Source: Micrococcales bacterium
GTDB lineage: Bacteria > Actinomycetota > Actinomycetes > Actinomycetales > Microbacteriaceae
Assembly (NCBI GenBank): GCA_017306245.1
Contig: JAFKIY010000002.1
Span: 209,412 to 273,411, forward strand
Direction of reading: 5' to 3'
DNA: 64,000 nucleotides
In this document: positions 57,801 through 64,000 of the stretch, one piece after another
Layout: each line of letters begins with the position of its first letter
Numbering within the stretch: the first letter of the stretch is position 1
Notes under the pieces: generated by a model
Databases searched by the model: none
Seen by the model: the letters and a program-made list of their open reading frames with translations, nothing else
Told to the model about the DNA's origin: nothing
Made by a program: the position numbers and the translations under genes

Positions 57801-58027
57801 GACGACTGCGCCGCGGGGTCATCGCCGAGTTTCGTTTCGACGCGGAGACTGCTCGCGGTTGCGTCAGAGGCGGCGATGAAGTTTCGCGTGTTGACGGTCG
57901 CGGAGAAGTCGAGGTACCCGATGAGCCCGACGACGAGTGCGGTGAGGACGAGGGTGACGGCTGCAACAGTGGAGAGGAGCCCGGCCTGGGACGCAGACCT
58001 GCGTAAGGCAAGAGCTGCAGTCCGCAT
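54797..58027 (-). CDS. FtsX-like ABC transporter permease, large, first copy
   Basis: This 1076-residue permease shares the layout of its downstream partner: an N-terminal helix (LLSTVAAVTLVLTALVVGLIGYL), a large exported domain, a central helix cluster, a second exported domain and C-terminal helices followed by ARVRKQALDTSERIETR. The start ATG 58027 (MRTAALALRRSAS) is chosen because AAGGGAGA lies 8-9 bases upstream; an in-frame ATG at 58132 would add 35 residues of poor character. It leads a coupled operon of two permeases and two ATPases. Cargo and function are unknown. Confidence 0.85.
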   Translation of the reverse strand: MRTAALALRRSASQAGLLSTVAAVTLVLTALVVGLIGYLDFSATVNTRNFIAASDATASSLRVETKLGDDPAAQSSAATSFFAKEFAGLPVDVTRTLIDFPLPATRDGQQLTLSDNSEVRITPWSDTDLAGHATLVAGAWPATSSAPSDPIPGALQADAAKMLGLSVGDVLTVGIGSDAKSIQIVATWLPKDATDQRWFSDPGVASGTAVPAGDGTPSFGPLVVDEAALATLGPVPSVRWVIAVDFHRLSPDQLERLGALATTLRQDIIDDAKVGKGDVLVEGTLAQSAATVQKNLASVRGVTPVGILLVALIGLIALVQLARLLSLARRPENALLRSRGASAQWLTVAGVIEAAVVSILGCGLGFAAAAVALVALYGASAGAFALWEFAVLVAAAVLAIFGVTAFLDSIRLAKRDAIDDSGRARAAATLGTTALALAAAGVAVWQSLLYGSPLITNAGGGVSVNPLAVVAPTIALIAIALVLLVIFAPLTTAWERVAARRATLQPSYSARQVARGLGSYAVAVLVVSLAVGGLVIASAYSGSWHTLSGRNADLVTGADARVTLTNSGLQLAGATPVTASEFLSTPGVTAATPVLSTPIAIGDNEAGQLTAIPHGAISSIVTDAGGALDPKSLADAVGTTRIQGIRLPDGAKSISLTLTVTKATTSGYRTPVSDSWVQASMWLQNSTGAAITAVFPRIDAVPLGNTDTITDHVKFDLPTDDDTWSIVAIDYAVYAGSGFFNTSFSDLEATTAAGPQHVALDTKTWGMPLLDAFGSASETSADGLTVGLPAGGAAISRLRFMEQDADPNNPASPGFTGNVYYQADPPPLVVSKELAAHFDVGPGDPFQFRFAGSGLTINGKIAAVVPLLPGVQSPNAVLVDLTTLTGYMLQVSTSIPTPNQVWLATSGPVTLDSALPDGAALVTPDAAMDTQFAAPSELALWVAAIGCLLLAAISLGAVALTVARARRGEVAVLRAVGIAARQQSRARLAELSLIILLSALFGVLGGFAVSAITVPNLAHSAVQDVPAGLPATLSFALVTGGVLLLGSLIVMLGIAGFSAARVRKQALDTSERIETR

Positions 58028-58113
58028 GAGACATTCTCCCTTCCCCCGGTAGACAGTATCAATGGCGTGCCAGCACCGACGGGAGAAATGCGCGAACGTC
58101 GACCCTCGGCCAC

Positions 58114-58148
58114 GACGTGGTGTTGACTGCAAGACGTGGTGTTGACTG
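58114..58148 (+). repeat. 16-bp direct repeat upstream of nagB
   Basis: GACGTGGTGTTGACTG occurs exactly at 58114-58129 and 58133-58148, a 19-base period. It lies in the divergent region between the ABC permease operon and nagB, so it may be an operator; each copy contains a TTGACT that could serve as a -35 box. Confidence 0.65.
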
Positions 58149-58221
58149 TTGGTATGACAATGGCCACCCGCTTTGACTCCGTGATCGGGATGCCATGCCG
58201 CGTTGACGGGAGCATTGGCTG

Positions 58222-58992
58222 ATGGCCGAGGTTGTCATAGTCCGCGACGCGGATGAGGCGGGCGAGATCGCCGCTGACCTGATCGAGAAGCTGGTTCGGG
58301 GCACACCGGACGCCGTGTTGGGGCTGGCGACCGGCTCGACGCCGCTCACCACCTGGACTGCGCTCGGGAAACGCGGCCTTGATTTCTCCCGCGTGCGCGG
58401 GTTCGCACTCGACGAATATGTCGGGCTGGAGCAGGGACACCCTCAGTCGTACCGCTCGGTCATCGACCGCGAGGTGGTCGGCCCGCTCCGCCTCACCGCC
58501 GAGTTGGTCCGGGTACCGGGAGACAGCGGCCCGATCGAAACGGCGGGCGACGACTACGAGGCGGCGATCGCAGCTGCCGGCGGAATCGACCTTCAGGTGC
58601 TCGGGATCGGCCGGACCGGGCATATCGGCTTCAACGAACCAAGTTCATCCTTCGGATCCCTCACGCGCGTGAAGACCCTCACCAAGCAGACGCGAGCCGA
58701 CAACGCGCGCTTTTTCGATTCGATCGATGACGTCCCGACTCACTGCATCACGCAGGGCCTCGGTACGATCCTGCGTGCACGTCACCTGGTGCTTCTTGCT
58801 TTCGGGGAGGCGAAGGCGCAGATCATCGCTGGTGCGCTGGAGGGGCCTCTCACGGCGAGCCTGCCCGCGTCCGTCGTCCAGCTTCATCCGCGCGTGACGG
58901 TGATCGTGGACGAGCCGGCGGCCTCCGACCTCGCATTCGCCGACTACTACCGGTACGCGTGGGAACATCGCCTGCCGTGGGAGAAAGTTTAA
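58222..58992 (+). CDS. nagB: Glucosamine-6-phosphate deaminase
   Basis: This 256-residue enzyme converts glucosamine-6-phosphate to fructose-6-phosphate and ammonia. LGLATGSTPLTTW is the phosphate-binding loop, ALDEYVGLEQGHPQSYR holds the catalytic Asp/Glu region, and LGIGRTGHIGFNEPSSSFGSLTRVKTL is the diagnostic NagB block with its catalytic His. The product feeds glycolysis. It is convergent with nagA, 17 bases apart, so the two act in the same pathway but from opposite strands. The start is ATG 58222. Confidence 0.95.
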   Translation: MAEVVIVRDADEAGEIAADLIEKLVRGTPDAVLGLATGSTPLTTWTALGKRGLDFSRVRGFALDEYVGLEQGHPQSYRSVIDREVVGPLRLTAELVRVPGDSGPIETAGDDYEAAIAAAGGIDLQVLGIGRTGHIGFNEPSSSFGSLTRVKTLTKQTRADNARFFDSIDDVPTHCITQGLGTILRARHLVLLAFGEAKAQIIAGALEGPLTASLPASVVQLHPRVTVIVDEPAASDLAFADYYRYAWEHRLPWEKV

Positions 58993-59009
58993 GCCTGCCC
59001 GGTCAGCGG

Positions 59010-60152
59010 TTAGCCGGTGAGCGCCCCGTTCGCCCACACGCGGGTCACCTGCAGACCCGCGTCGAGGATTGCGGCATCCGCTGCGAAACCCGGTGCGAGG
59101 CGTCCGAACTGGTGGTCGAGGCCCAGGGCTCGTGCCGGAACGGTGGTGAGCGAGGCGATCGCGTCGACCGGATGAACCCCCGCGTGCTCGATCGCGGTGC
59201 GAAGCGCCACGTCCTGCGTGAGAGTGGAGCCGGCGATGGACCGCGTTCCGCGAACGGTCGCGAGCCCGTCCAGAACGGTCACGTTGAGTGTGCCGAGCCG
59301 GTAATCGCCGTCGCCCTTCCCGGCGGCCGCCATCGCATCCGTGATGAGGGCGATGCGCCCCGGTGCGCCGCGGAACGCCATGCCTGCGACATCCGGATGC
59401 ACGTGCTGGCCGTCGAGAATGAGTTCGATCGTCACGCGGTCATCCTCGAACGCGGCGATAATGGGCCCGGGCGCTCGGTGATGTATGCCGTTCATGGCAT
59501 TGAATGCGTGGGTGAGGATGCGCGCGCCCCGATCGAACGCCTCCTGGGCGAGGTCGAAGTCCGCCTCGGTGTGCCCGATCGCGACAGCGACGCCCGCCTC
59601 GACGAGCACGTCAATGGTTTCCAGTGCGCCGGGAAGTTCCGGCGCCAGGGTGAGCTGGCGCAACGTTCCACGCGCCGCGCCGATCAACTCCTCCACCTCG
59701 AGCGGTTGAGGGGGCGTCAGGTAGGCGGGGTTGTGCGCTCCCCGCTTGCCATCGGCAAGAAACGGCCCTTCAAGGTGCGAGCCGAGTATTGTCGGGTCCG
59801 CGTCGGCGAGATCGGCGATGACCGCGAGGCTTTCCCGCAGTTGGGCGAGAGGGTTCGCCACCAGGCTCAGGACGGATCGGGTAGTGCCGTGGGAGCGGTG
59901 CACCGCCCGGGCGGCGAGGATTTCTTCCGTGCGGTCGTCGTAGGAGTGCCCGCCGCCTCCGTGGCAGTGCAGGTCGATGAAACCAGGCACGAGCCAGTTT
60001 CCACCCACGTCAACGCTGTCGGTTGCCGGCGGCCGGTCGGGCGCGCGGCCTGAGCCCGTCGCGGCGATCGTGTCGCCCTCGACGAGCATCCAGAAATCGT
60101 CCACCTGGCCATCGGAGTCGAGTTTTCGCGCGCCGTGGAACAGGGTGCTCAA
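59010..60152 (-). CDS. nagA: N-acetylglucosamine-6-phosphate deacetylase
   Basis: This 380-residue amidohydrolase removes acetate from GlcNAc-6-phosphate to supply NagB. VPGFIDLHCHGGGGHSYDD carries the metal His pair. SHLEGPFLADGKRGAHNPAY (Glu ligand), AIGHTEAD, HAFNAMNGIHHRAPG and LITDAMAAAGKGDGDY (catalytic Asp) follow in the NagA order. The TTG start at 60152 is inferred: AGGAC lies upstream, the TTGA overlaps the stop of the YrdB-like gene by 4 bases, and any longer form would cross that gene in another frame. Confidence 0.93.
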   Translation of the reverse strand: MSTLFHGARKLDSDGQVDDFWMLVEGDTIAATGSGRAPDRPPATDSVDVGGNWLVPGFIDLHCHGGGGHSYDDRTEEILAARAVHRSHGTTRSVLSLVANPLAQLRESLAVIADLADADPTILGSHLEGPFLADGKRGAHNPAYLTPPQPLEVEELIGAARGTLRQLTLAPELPGALETIDVLVEAGVAVAIGHTEADFDLAQEAFDRGARILTHAFNAMNGIHHRAPGPIIAAFEDDRVTIELILDGQHVHPDVAGMAFRGAPGRIALITDAMAAAGKGDGDYRLGTLNVTVLDGLATVRGTRSIAGSTLTQDVALRTAIEHAGVHPVDAIASLTTVPARALGLDHQFGRLAPGFAADAAILDAGLQVTRVWANGALTG

Positions 60153-60541
60153 CGTGAGTCCTGCCGTCGCTCCCGCGCCATCTCGCGGCGAAGGTTGATG
60201 GTTCCGCTGGCGAGGGCTACGACCCCGAAAACGAGGGCGACGAGGGGTTCCCCGAGCATCGCCCAGGCGATCACTGCGGACCCCATGACCGCAATCTCCA
60301 CAATCCCCCGCCCCACCGGGTCGAGCGGAACGCGCGCCCTCGGCGAGCGAAACAGGCCCCACACGATGATCGCGAACAACGGTGTGCCGATCATGAACAG
60401 CGCACCGGGCCACGGGAACGGCCACGCGAGGTATCCCCAATAGCCGAGTGTGAAGACCGCGAACAGTTCCAGAAGGAAGCGCAGAACGAGGTTCGGGTTC
60501 AGCCCGGCGGTTCGTTTGGGGGCGGGGGAAGGCGCTGGCAC
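60149..60541 (-). CDS. YrdB-like (DUF2568) small membrane protein
   Basis: This 130-residue protein has four hydrophobic segments (LLELFAVFTLGYWGYLAWPF, GALFMIGTPLFAIIVWGLF, VEIAVMGSAVIAWAML, LVALVFGVVALASG), the topology of the YrdB/DUF2568 family, whose function is unknown. The GTG start at 60541 has TAGGCT 6 bases upstream, a leaderless layout. Its stop overlaps the TTG start of nagA, so nagA translation probably depends on it. Confidence 0.8.
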   Translation of the reverse strand: MPAPSPAPKRTAGLNPNLVLRFLLELFAVFTLGYWGYLAWPFPWPGALFMIGTPLFAIIVWGLFRSPRARVPLDPVGRGIVEIAVMGSAVIAWAMLGEPLVALVFGVVALASGTINLRREMARERRQDSR

Positions 60542-60547
60542 CCGTCA

Positions 60548-60553
60548 AGCCTA
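60548..60553 (-). promoter_or_regulatory. Leaderless -10 box (TAGGCT) of the YrdB-like/nagA unit
   Basis: On the minus strand TAGGCT ends 6 bases before the GTG at 60541, the same spacing as at six other genes in this window. Confidence 0.6.
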
Positions 60554-60561
60554 TCGAGGGC

Positions 60562-61425
60562 TCAGCGGAAGATGATGGTGCGCTGTCCGTCCAGCAGAAC
60601 GCGGTGCTCGGCGAACCATTTGACCGCCTGCGTGAGGGTACGGGACTCCTCGTCCTGGCCGATCGCCCTGAGCTCGAGGGCCGTGCGCGAGTGGTCGACA
60701 CGGACGACGTTCTGCTCGATGATCGGCCCCTCATCGAGGTCGCTCGTCACGAAGTGCGCGGTCGCGCCGATGAGTTTGACTCCGCGCGCGTGCGCCTGGC
60801 GGTACGGGTTGGCCCCTTTGAATCCGGGCAGGAACGAGTGGTGGATGTTGATCATCCGGCCCGAAAGCGCCTCGCACAGTTCAGGGGAGAGCACCTGCAT
60901 GTACCGCGCGAGCACAACCAGCTCGATGTCGAGGCTCTCGACCGCGGTCAGGACCCGCCGCTCGAACAACTGCTTCTCCTCGGGCGAGGAGACGGCGTGC
61001 GACTCGAACGGCACCCCGTAGAACTTGGCGAGGTCTGCGAGATCCGGATGATTGCTGAGCACGAGCGGCAACTCGACGCCTAATTGTCCCGCACGCTGGC
61101 GGAACAGCAGGTCGTTGAGGCAGTGGCCCGCCTTCGAGACGAGCACGAGGGTGCGCAACGGCCGGCCCACGACATCCAGCGTCCATGTCATCCCGTACCG
61201 GTCGGTGACCGGGGTCAGCTTCGCTTCGAACGCGGCGCGATTGGTGGCCGCCTCCACCTGCAGCCGCATGAAAAACATTCCGGTGTCGAGGCTCGCGAAC
61301 TGCTGCGACTCCGTGATGTTGCCGCCGGCATCCACGATCGCGCCGCTCACCGCATGCACGATCCCCGGCCGGTCGGTGCAGACCAGCGTGAGAACCCAGT
61401 GCGTCCCGGGGGTCAATTCGGCCAT
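60562..61425 (-). CDS. purU: Formyltetrahydrofolate deformylase
   Basis: This 287-residue enzyme hydrolyses 10-formyl-THF to formate and THF, balancing one-carbon pools for purine and glycine synthesis. An N-terminal ACT domain (VLTLVCTDRPGIVHAVSGAI) precedes the formyl-hydrolase domain with NIHHSFLPGFKGANPYRQA (Asn, His) and TSDLDEGPIIEQ (catalytic Asp). The start ATG 61425 (MAELTPG) has TACGCT 8 bases upstream; the longer form from 61485 would overlap the divergent promoter. It is divergent from the MFS gene. Confidence 0.94.
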   Translation of the reverse strand: MAELTPGTHWVLTLVCTDRPGIVHAVSGAIVDAGGNITESQQFASLDTGMFFMRLQVEAATNRAAFEAKLTPVTDRYGMTWTLDVVGRPLRTLVLVSKAGHCLNDLLFRQRAGQLGVELPLVLSNHPDLADLAKFYGVPFESHAVSSPEEKQLFERRVLTAVESLDIELVVLARYMQVLSPELCEALSGRMINIHHSFLPGFKGANPYRQAHARGVKLIGATAHFVTSDLDEGPIIEQNVVRVDHSRTALELRAIGQDEESRTLTQAVKWFAEHRVLLDGQRTIIFR

Positions 61426-61453
61426 AGCCCCCAAGCGTAGGGGAATCACACGA

Positions 61454-61459
61454 TACGCT
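61454..61459 (+). promoter_or_regulatory. Candidate -10 box (TACGCT) upstream of the MFS gene
   Basis: TACGCT lies 7 bases before an in-frame ATG at 61467 and 73 bases before the preferred ATG at 61533. The mRNA may be leaderless with a longer protein, or carry a leader of about 65 bases. Confidence 0.35.
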
Positions 61460-61532
61460 GGAATGGATGCCGCCGGCCGCGGCATCCAGCGGGCGGCTTA
61501 TCGCACCAACAAATCGTAAGGGGCACGACGGC

Positions 61533-62750
61533 ATGCCTGTGCCAAAAACCGACGCCGCGTTTCCGTGGATCGGACTGGTGACTCTGGCGGGCGCGATCTT
61601 CGTCACCGTCACGAGCGAATTTCTCCCGACCGGCCTTCTGCCGGAAATGGCGGAGGGGCTGGACGTCACCCAATCGCAAGTGGGCCTCCTCATCACCGTC
61701 TTCGCGGCCACTGTCGTCGTTTCCGCGGCGGCCCTGACGAACTTCACGCGGCGCTTTCCACGCAAACCGCTTGTCCTCATCGTGCTCGTGGCCTTCGCGC
61801 TGACCAACTTTCTGGGAGCTATCGCACCGACCTACGAATTCATGGTCGCCACCCGGGTGCTCGGCGGGCTCGCCCACGGGTTGTTCTGGGCCGTGGTCGG
61901 CGCCTACCCGGGCCACCTCGTCCCGCAGCGCCAGCTCGCCCGCGCGGTGGCCATCACCTCCGCGGGAGGTTCCGCCGCGTTCGTGCTGGGTGTGCCGGCG
62001 GGCACGGCCATCGGGCATGCTCTGGGCTGGCGCCTCGCGTTCGTCGCGATGGGGGCGGTCATCCTCGTGTTCACGGCGCTGGTCGTGAAGTTCGTTCCCG
62101 CGGTAGAGCACCGCCAACCCGTGAAGACCGGCGAAATCCCGTTGCCGCTCCGCCGCGACCCGACCCTGCCGGGGGTCATCCTGGTCGGCATCATCACCCT
62201 CACGATCATGGTCGGGCACAACCTTTTCTACACCTACATCGTGCCGTACTTCACTGACGTGAACGGTTTCCCGGTGAGCGCGGTGAGCCCGCTGCTGCTC
62301 GTGTACGGGATCGCGGGGGCAGGGGGTCTGGTTCTGGTCGGGGTGGTCGGCGGGCGGCTGCCGAGGCTGGGACTGTTCGCGGGCGTGCTGTTCGTGGCAA
62401 TATCCGCACTCGTGATCGGTCTGCTGCCCACGGAGCAGTGGCTCGTGATCATCGCGCTCGTGGTGTGGGGTGCCGCGCTCGGCGGAATTCCGGCCCTGCT
62501 CCAGACGCGGGCGCTGCACACGGCGTCGCCTCAGCTGAGGGACCTTTCCTCTGCGCTCGTCACCACATCCTTCAACATCGGGATTGGCGGGGGAGCGTTC
62601 GTCGGCGCGCTCCTGCTCGACAGTCCAGGGCTGCGCTCGCTGCCGTTTGTGGATGCTGCGGTCATGGTGGGCGTGCTCGCGCTGCTCCTGGTGAGCGATC
62701 GGACGATCCGAAACCGGTCAGCGCGGCGCCCGTCGATCCCCTTTTCCTAG
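61533..62750 (+). CDS. MFS transporter (AraJ/YdhP-like drug or sugar efflux type)
   Basis: This 405-residue transporter has twelve predicted helices. The TSEFLPTGLLPEMAEGLDVTQSQVGLLIT opening and ATRVLGGLAHGLFWAVVGAYPGHLVP block are typical of the AraJ/YdhP (DHA1) family of sugar and drug effluxers. The start at 61533 (MPVPKTD) follows AAGGGGCACGACGGC; an alternative ATG at 61467 would add 22 residues and fits a leaderless promoter. It is divergent from purU and precedes the copper operon. The substrate is unknown. Confidence 0.87.
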   Translation: MPVPKTDAAFPWIGLVTLAGAIFVTVTSEFLPTGLLPEMAEGLDVTQSQVGLLITVFAATVVVSAAALTNFTRRFPRKPLVLIVLVAFALTNFLGAIAPTYEFMVATRVLGGLAHGLFWAVVGAYPGHLVPQRQLARAVAITSAGGSAAFVLGVPAGTAIGHALGWRLAFVAMGAVILVFTALVVKFVPAVEHRQPVKTGEIPLPLRRDPTLPGVILVGIITLTIMVGHNLFYTYIVPYFTDVNGFPVSAVSPLLLVYGIAGAGGLVLVGVVGGRLPRLGLFAGVLFVAISALVIGLLPTEQWLVIIALVVWGAALGGIPALLQTRALHTASPQLRDLSSALVTTSFNIGIGGGAFVGALLLDSPGLRSLPFVDAAVMVGVLALLLVSDRTIRNRSARRPSIPFS

Positions 62751-62770
62751 ATACCCCAAGGGGGTATAGT
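62751..62770 (+). promoter_or_regulatory. CsoR operator overlapping the cop promoter
   Basis: ATACCCC-AAG-GGGGTAT (62751-62767) is a perfect palindrome of the CsoR type. Its right half overlaps a -10 box TATAGT (62765-62770), so apo-CsoR would block transcription of csoR-copZ-copA until Cu(I) releases it. Confidence 0.85.
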
Positions 62771-62813
62771 GGATTCATGCCCGCCCGGGGTATCGGGGAG
62801 GAAAGGACCGCCG

Positions 62814-63095
62814 ATGATCGGATACGTCGAAGACAAGGACGCCCTGCTGAAACGGCTTCGTCGCGCCGAGGGCCAGGTGCGCGGTATCCAGCGGATGATC
62901 GAAGACGACACGTATTGCATTGACGTGCTCACGCAGGTATCCGCCGCCACGAAAGCGCTCGAGAACGTTGCGCTCTCCCTTCTCGAGGATCACTTGAGCC
63001 ACTGCGTCGCCGAAGCCACGAGGGAAGGCGGCGTGATCGCGGACGAGAAGCTCCGCGAAGCCAGCGACGCCATCGCCAGGCTCGTCCGATCCTGA
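62814..63095 (+). CDS. csoR: Copper-sensing transcriptional repressor CsoR
   Basis: This 93-residue four-helix repressor binds Cu(I). LKRLRRAEGQVRGIQRMIEDD is the DNA-binding helix, and Cys35, His60 and Cys64 (TYCIDVL, DHLSHC) form the C-H-C copper site of true CsoR rather than the formaldehyde- or persulfide-sensing relatives. The start ATG 62814 follows GGAAAGGA. It is the first gene of the copper operon under its own operator at 62751. Confidence 0.93.
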   Translation: MIGYVEDKDALLKRLRRAEGQVRGIQRMIEDDTYCIDVLTQVSAATKALENVALSLLEDHLSHCVAEATREGGVIADEKLREASDAIARLVRS

Positions 63096-63139
63096 CCCCC
63101 AACCCGTTTTACCCCGCCACCGCAACTGAAGGAGAAACC

Positions 63140-63394
63140 ATGACCACCCCATCGAACGAGACCGCGTCGGCCGACGAGATCACCGAAGAGTACCGTGTGA
63201 GCGGAATGACGTGCGGGCACTGCGTCGCGAGTGTCACCGAAGAGATCTCCGAGCTCGAATCGGTGACCGGCGTCGAGGTCGCACTCAACGCGGGCGAAGT
63301 TTCGGTGGTGACGGTGCGCAGCTCGGCAGCAGTCGACGCCGAGTCGATCCGCGCCGCGGTCACCGAAGCAGGCTATGAACTGGTGACCCCGTAG
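63140..63394 (+). CDS. copZ: Copper chaperone / HMA-domain protein
   Basis: This 84-residue protein is a single heavy-metal-associated domain. GMTCGHCVASVTEEI holds the Cu(I)-binding Cys pair, preceded by an acidic N-terminal tail. It should carry Cu(I) to CopA and to CsoR in the cytoplasm. AAGGAG precedes the ATG by 6-7 bases. It lies between csoR and copA. Confidence 0.92.
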   Translation: MTTPSNETASADEITEEYRVSGMTCGHCVASVTEEISELESVTGVEVALNAGEVSVVTVRSSAAVDAESIRAAVTEAGYELVTP

Positions 63395-63396
63395 TC

Positions 63397-64000
63397 GTGA
63401 CGGACACCACCACCGAGCCGGCCCGCGACATCCTCGACACGCTCGACCTGAACATCGGCGGGATGACGTGCGCCTCGTGCGCGACCCGCGTCGAGCGCAA
63501 GCTGAACAAGCTCCCGGGAGTCGAGGCGAGCGTCAACTACGCCACGGAGAAAGCCCAGGTGCGTGTTCCGAGCGACATCGACGTCGAGACCCTTCTTGCG
63601 GCGGTCGCGTCTGCCGGGTACACCGCGACGGTTCCGGAGCCGCCGGCTCCCGAGCCCGCCGCTGGCGCGCCCGGCCCAACCGACGCAGATCCGACTGCGT
63701 CGCTGCGGCAGAGGCTCATCGTTTCGGCGATGCTGGCCACACCGGTCGTCATTCTGTCGATGGTTCCGTTCTTCCAGTTCACGAACTGGCAGTGGCTCGC
63801 CCTCGCGCTCGCTGCGCCCGTCGCACTGTGGGGCGCCTGGCCGTTCCACCAGGCCACCTGGGTGAATCTGCGTCACGGCGCAACAACGATGGACACCCTC
63901 GTGAGCATCGGTGTGCTCGCCGCGCTCGCCTGGTCGCTCTACGCGCTGTTTTTCGGCACCGCGGGCGAGCCGGGCATGACCATGTCATTCCACTTCCTCT
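63397..64000 (+). CDS. copA: Copper-exporting P-type ATPase CopA (N-terminal part, cut by window edge)
   Basis: The frame is open from a GTG at 63397, 2 bases after the copZ stop, to the end of the window (201 codons). Residues 17-85 are an HMA domain with Cys25 and Cys28 (GGMTCASCATRVE). An Ala/Pro-rich linker follows, then the first membrane helices (LIVSAMLATPVVILSMVPFF, LALALAAPVALWGAW) and the CopA-type NLRHGATTMDTLVSIGVLAALAWS segment. The catalytic domains lie beyond the window. It should export Cu(I) under CsoR control. Confidence 0.92.
   Translation, partial: MTDTTTEPARDILDTLDLNIGGMTCASCATRVERKLNKLPGVEASVNYATEKAQVRVPSDIDVETLLAAVASAGYTATVPEPPAPEPAAGAPGPTDADPTASLRQRLIVSAMLATPVVILSMVPFFQFTNWQWLALALAAPVALWGAWPFHQATWVNLRHGATTMDTLVSIGVLAALAWSLYALFFGTAGEPGMTMSFHFL

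Noticed and set aside
62777..62923. ATG 6 bases after the TATAGT box as a leaderless start
   Set aside because: The frame is not that of CsoR and yields an Arg-rich product; csoR has its own ribosome site and ATG at 62814.

Overview
The window is high-GC DNA with dense, often overlapping genes, frequent GTG starts and a few TTG starts. Its gene content and order (sucC-sucD-perM-like-purN-purH, guaB plus guaB3 plus guaA, eukaryote-type icd, copper csoR-copZ-copA) point to an actinobacterium, most likely a member of the Microbacteriaceae. That placement is an inference from synteny and style; no rRNA gene is present. I saw no tRNA, rRNA, CRISPR array, transposase or phage gene.

Layout: 140-5544, branched-chain amino acid (or related) ABC importer, with the binding lipoprotein convergent to a livH-livM-livG-livF operon. 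5761-16743, purine-linked block: guaB, an S51 peptidase, an ABC-F protein, a MalY-type lyase, guaB3-glpD-SURF1, a DUF3817 protein and guaA. 17027-19786, a Bax-inhibitor family protein, two small membrane proteins and a glycerophosphodiesterase. 19810-20979, an orphan AbiEi/DUF559 putative nuclease gene bracketed by two 82-bp palindromic repeats. 21024-28182, pcrA, an RNB ribonuclease, a lipoprotein esterase and sucCD. 28383-33818, perM-like, purN, purH, a membrane-anchored dimethylargininase and a DedA protein. 34126-37787, a heterodimeric ABC exporter behind a candidate iron box. 37800-42489, an alkyltransferase-like protein, a GNAT, icd, a metal P-type ATPase and hsp20 with both HAIR and CIRCE operators. 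42492-46595, a TetR regulator divergent from a coupled amidohydrolase/NIPSNAP/flavin monooxygenase operon. 46756-58027, a 1194-residue subtilase convergent with a four-gene MacB/FtsX-type ABC operon. 58222-62750, nagB, nagA, a YrdB-like protein, purU and an MFS transporter. 62751-64000, a CsoR operator, csoR, copZ and the first 604 bases of copA, cut by the window edge.

Most genes are core metabolism (TCA cycle, purines, amino sugars, one-carbon metabolism) and transport. The least explained signal is a set of exactly 82-bp inverted-repeat elements. Three share 17-bp arms but have unrelated 48-bp centres. Two of these bracket the DUF559 gene in mirror orientation, and one lies after sucD. A fourth, with related arms, lies in frame inside purH. 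Several genes also share a strict promoter layout in which a TANNNT -10 box sits 6 nt before the start codon, indicating leaderless mRNAs.
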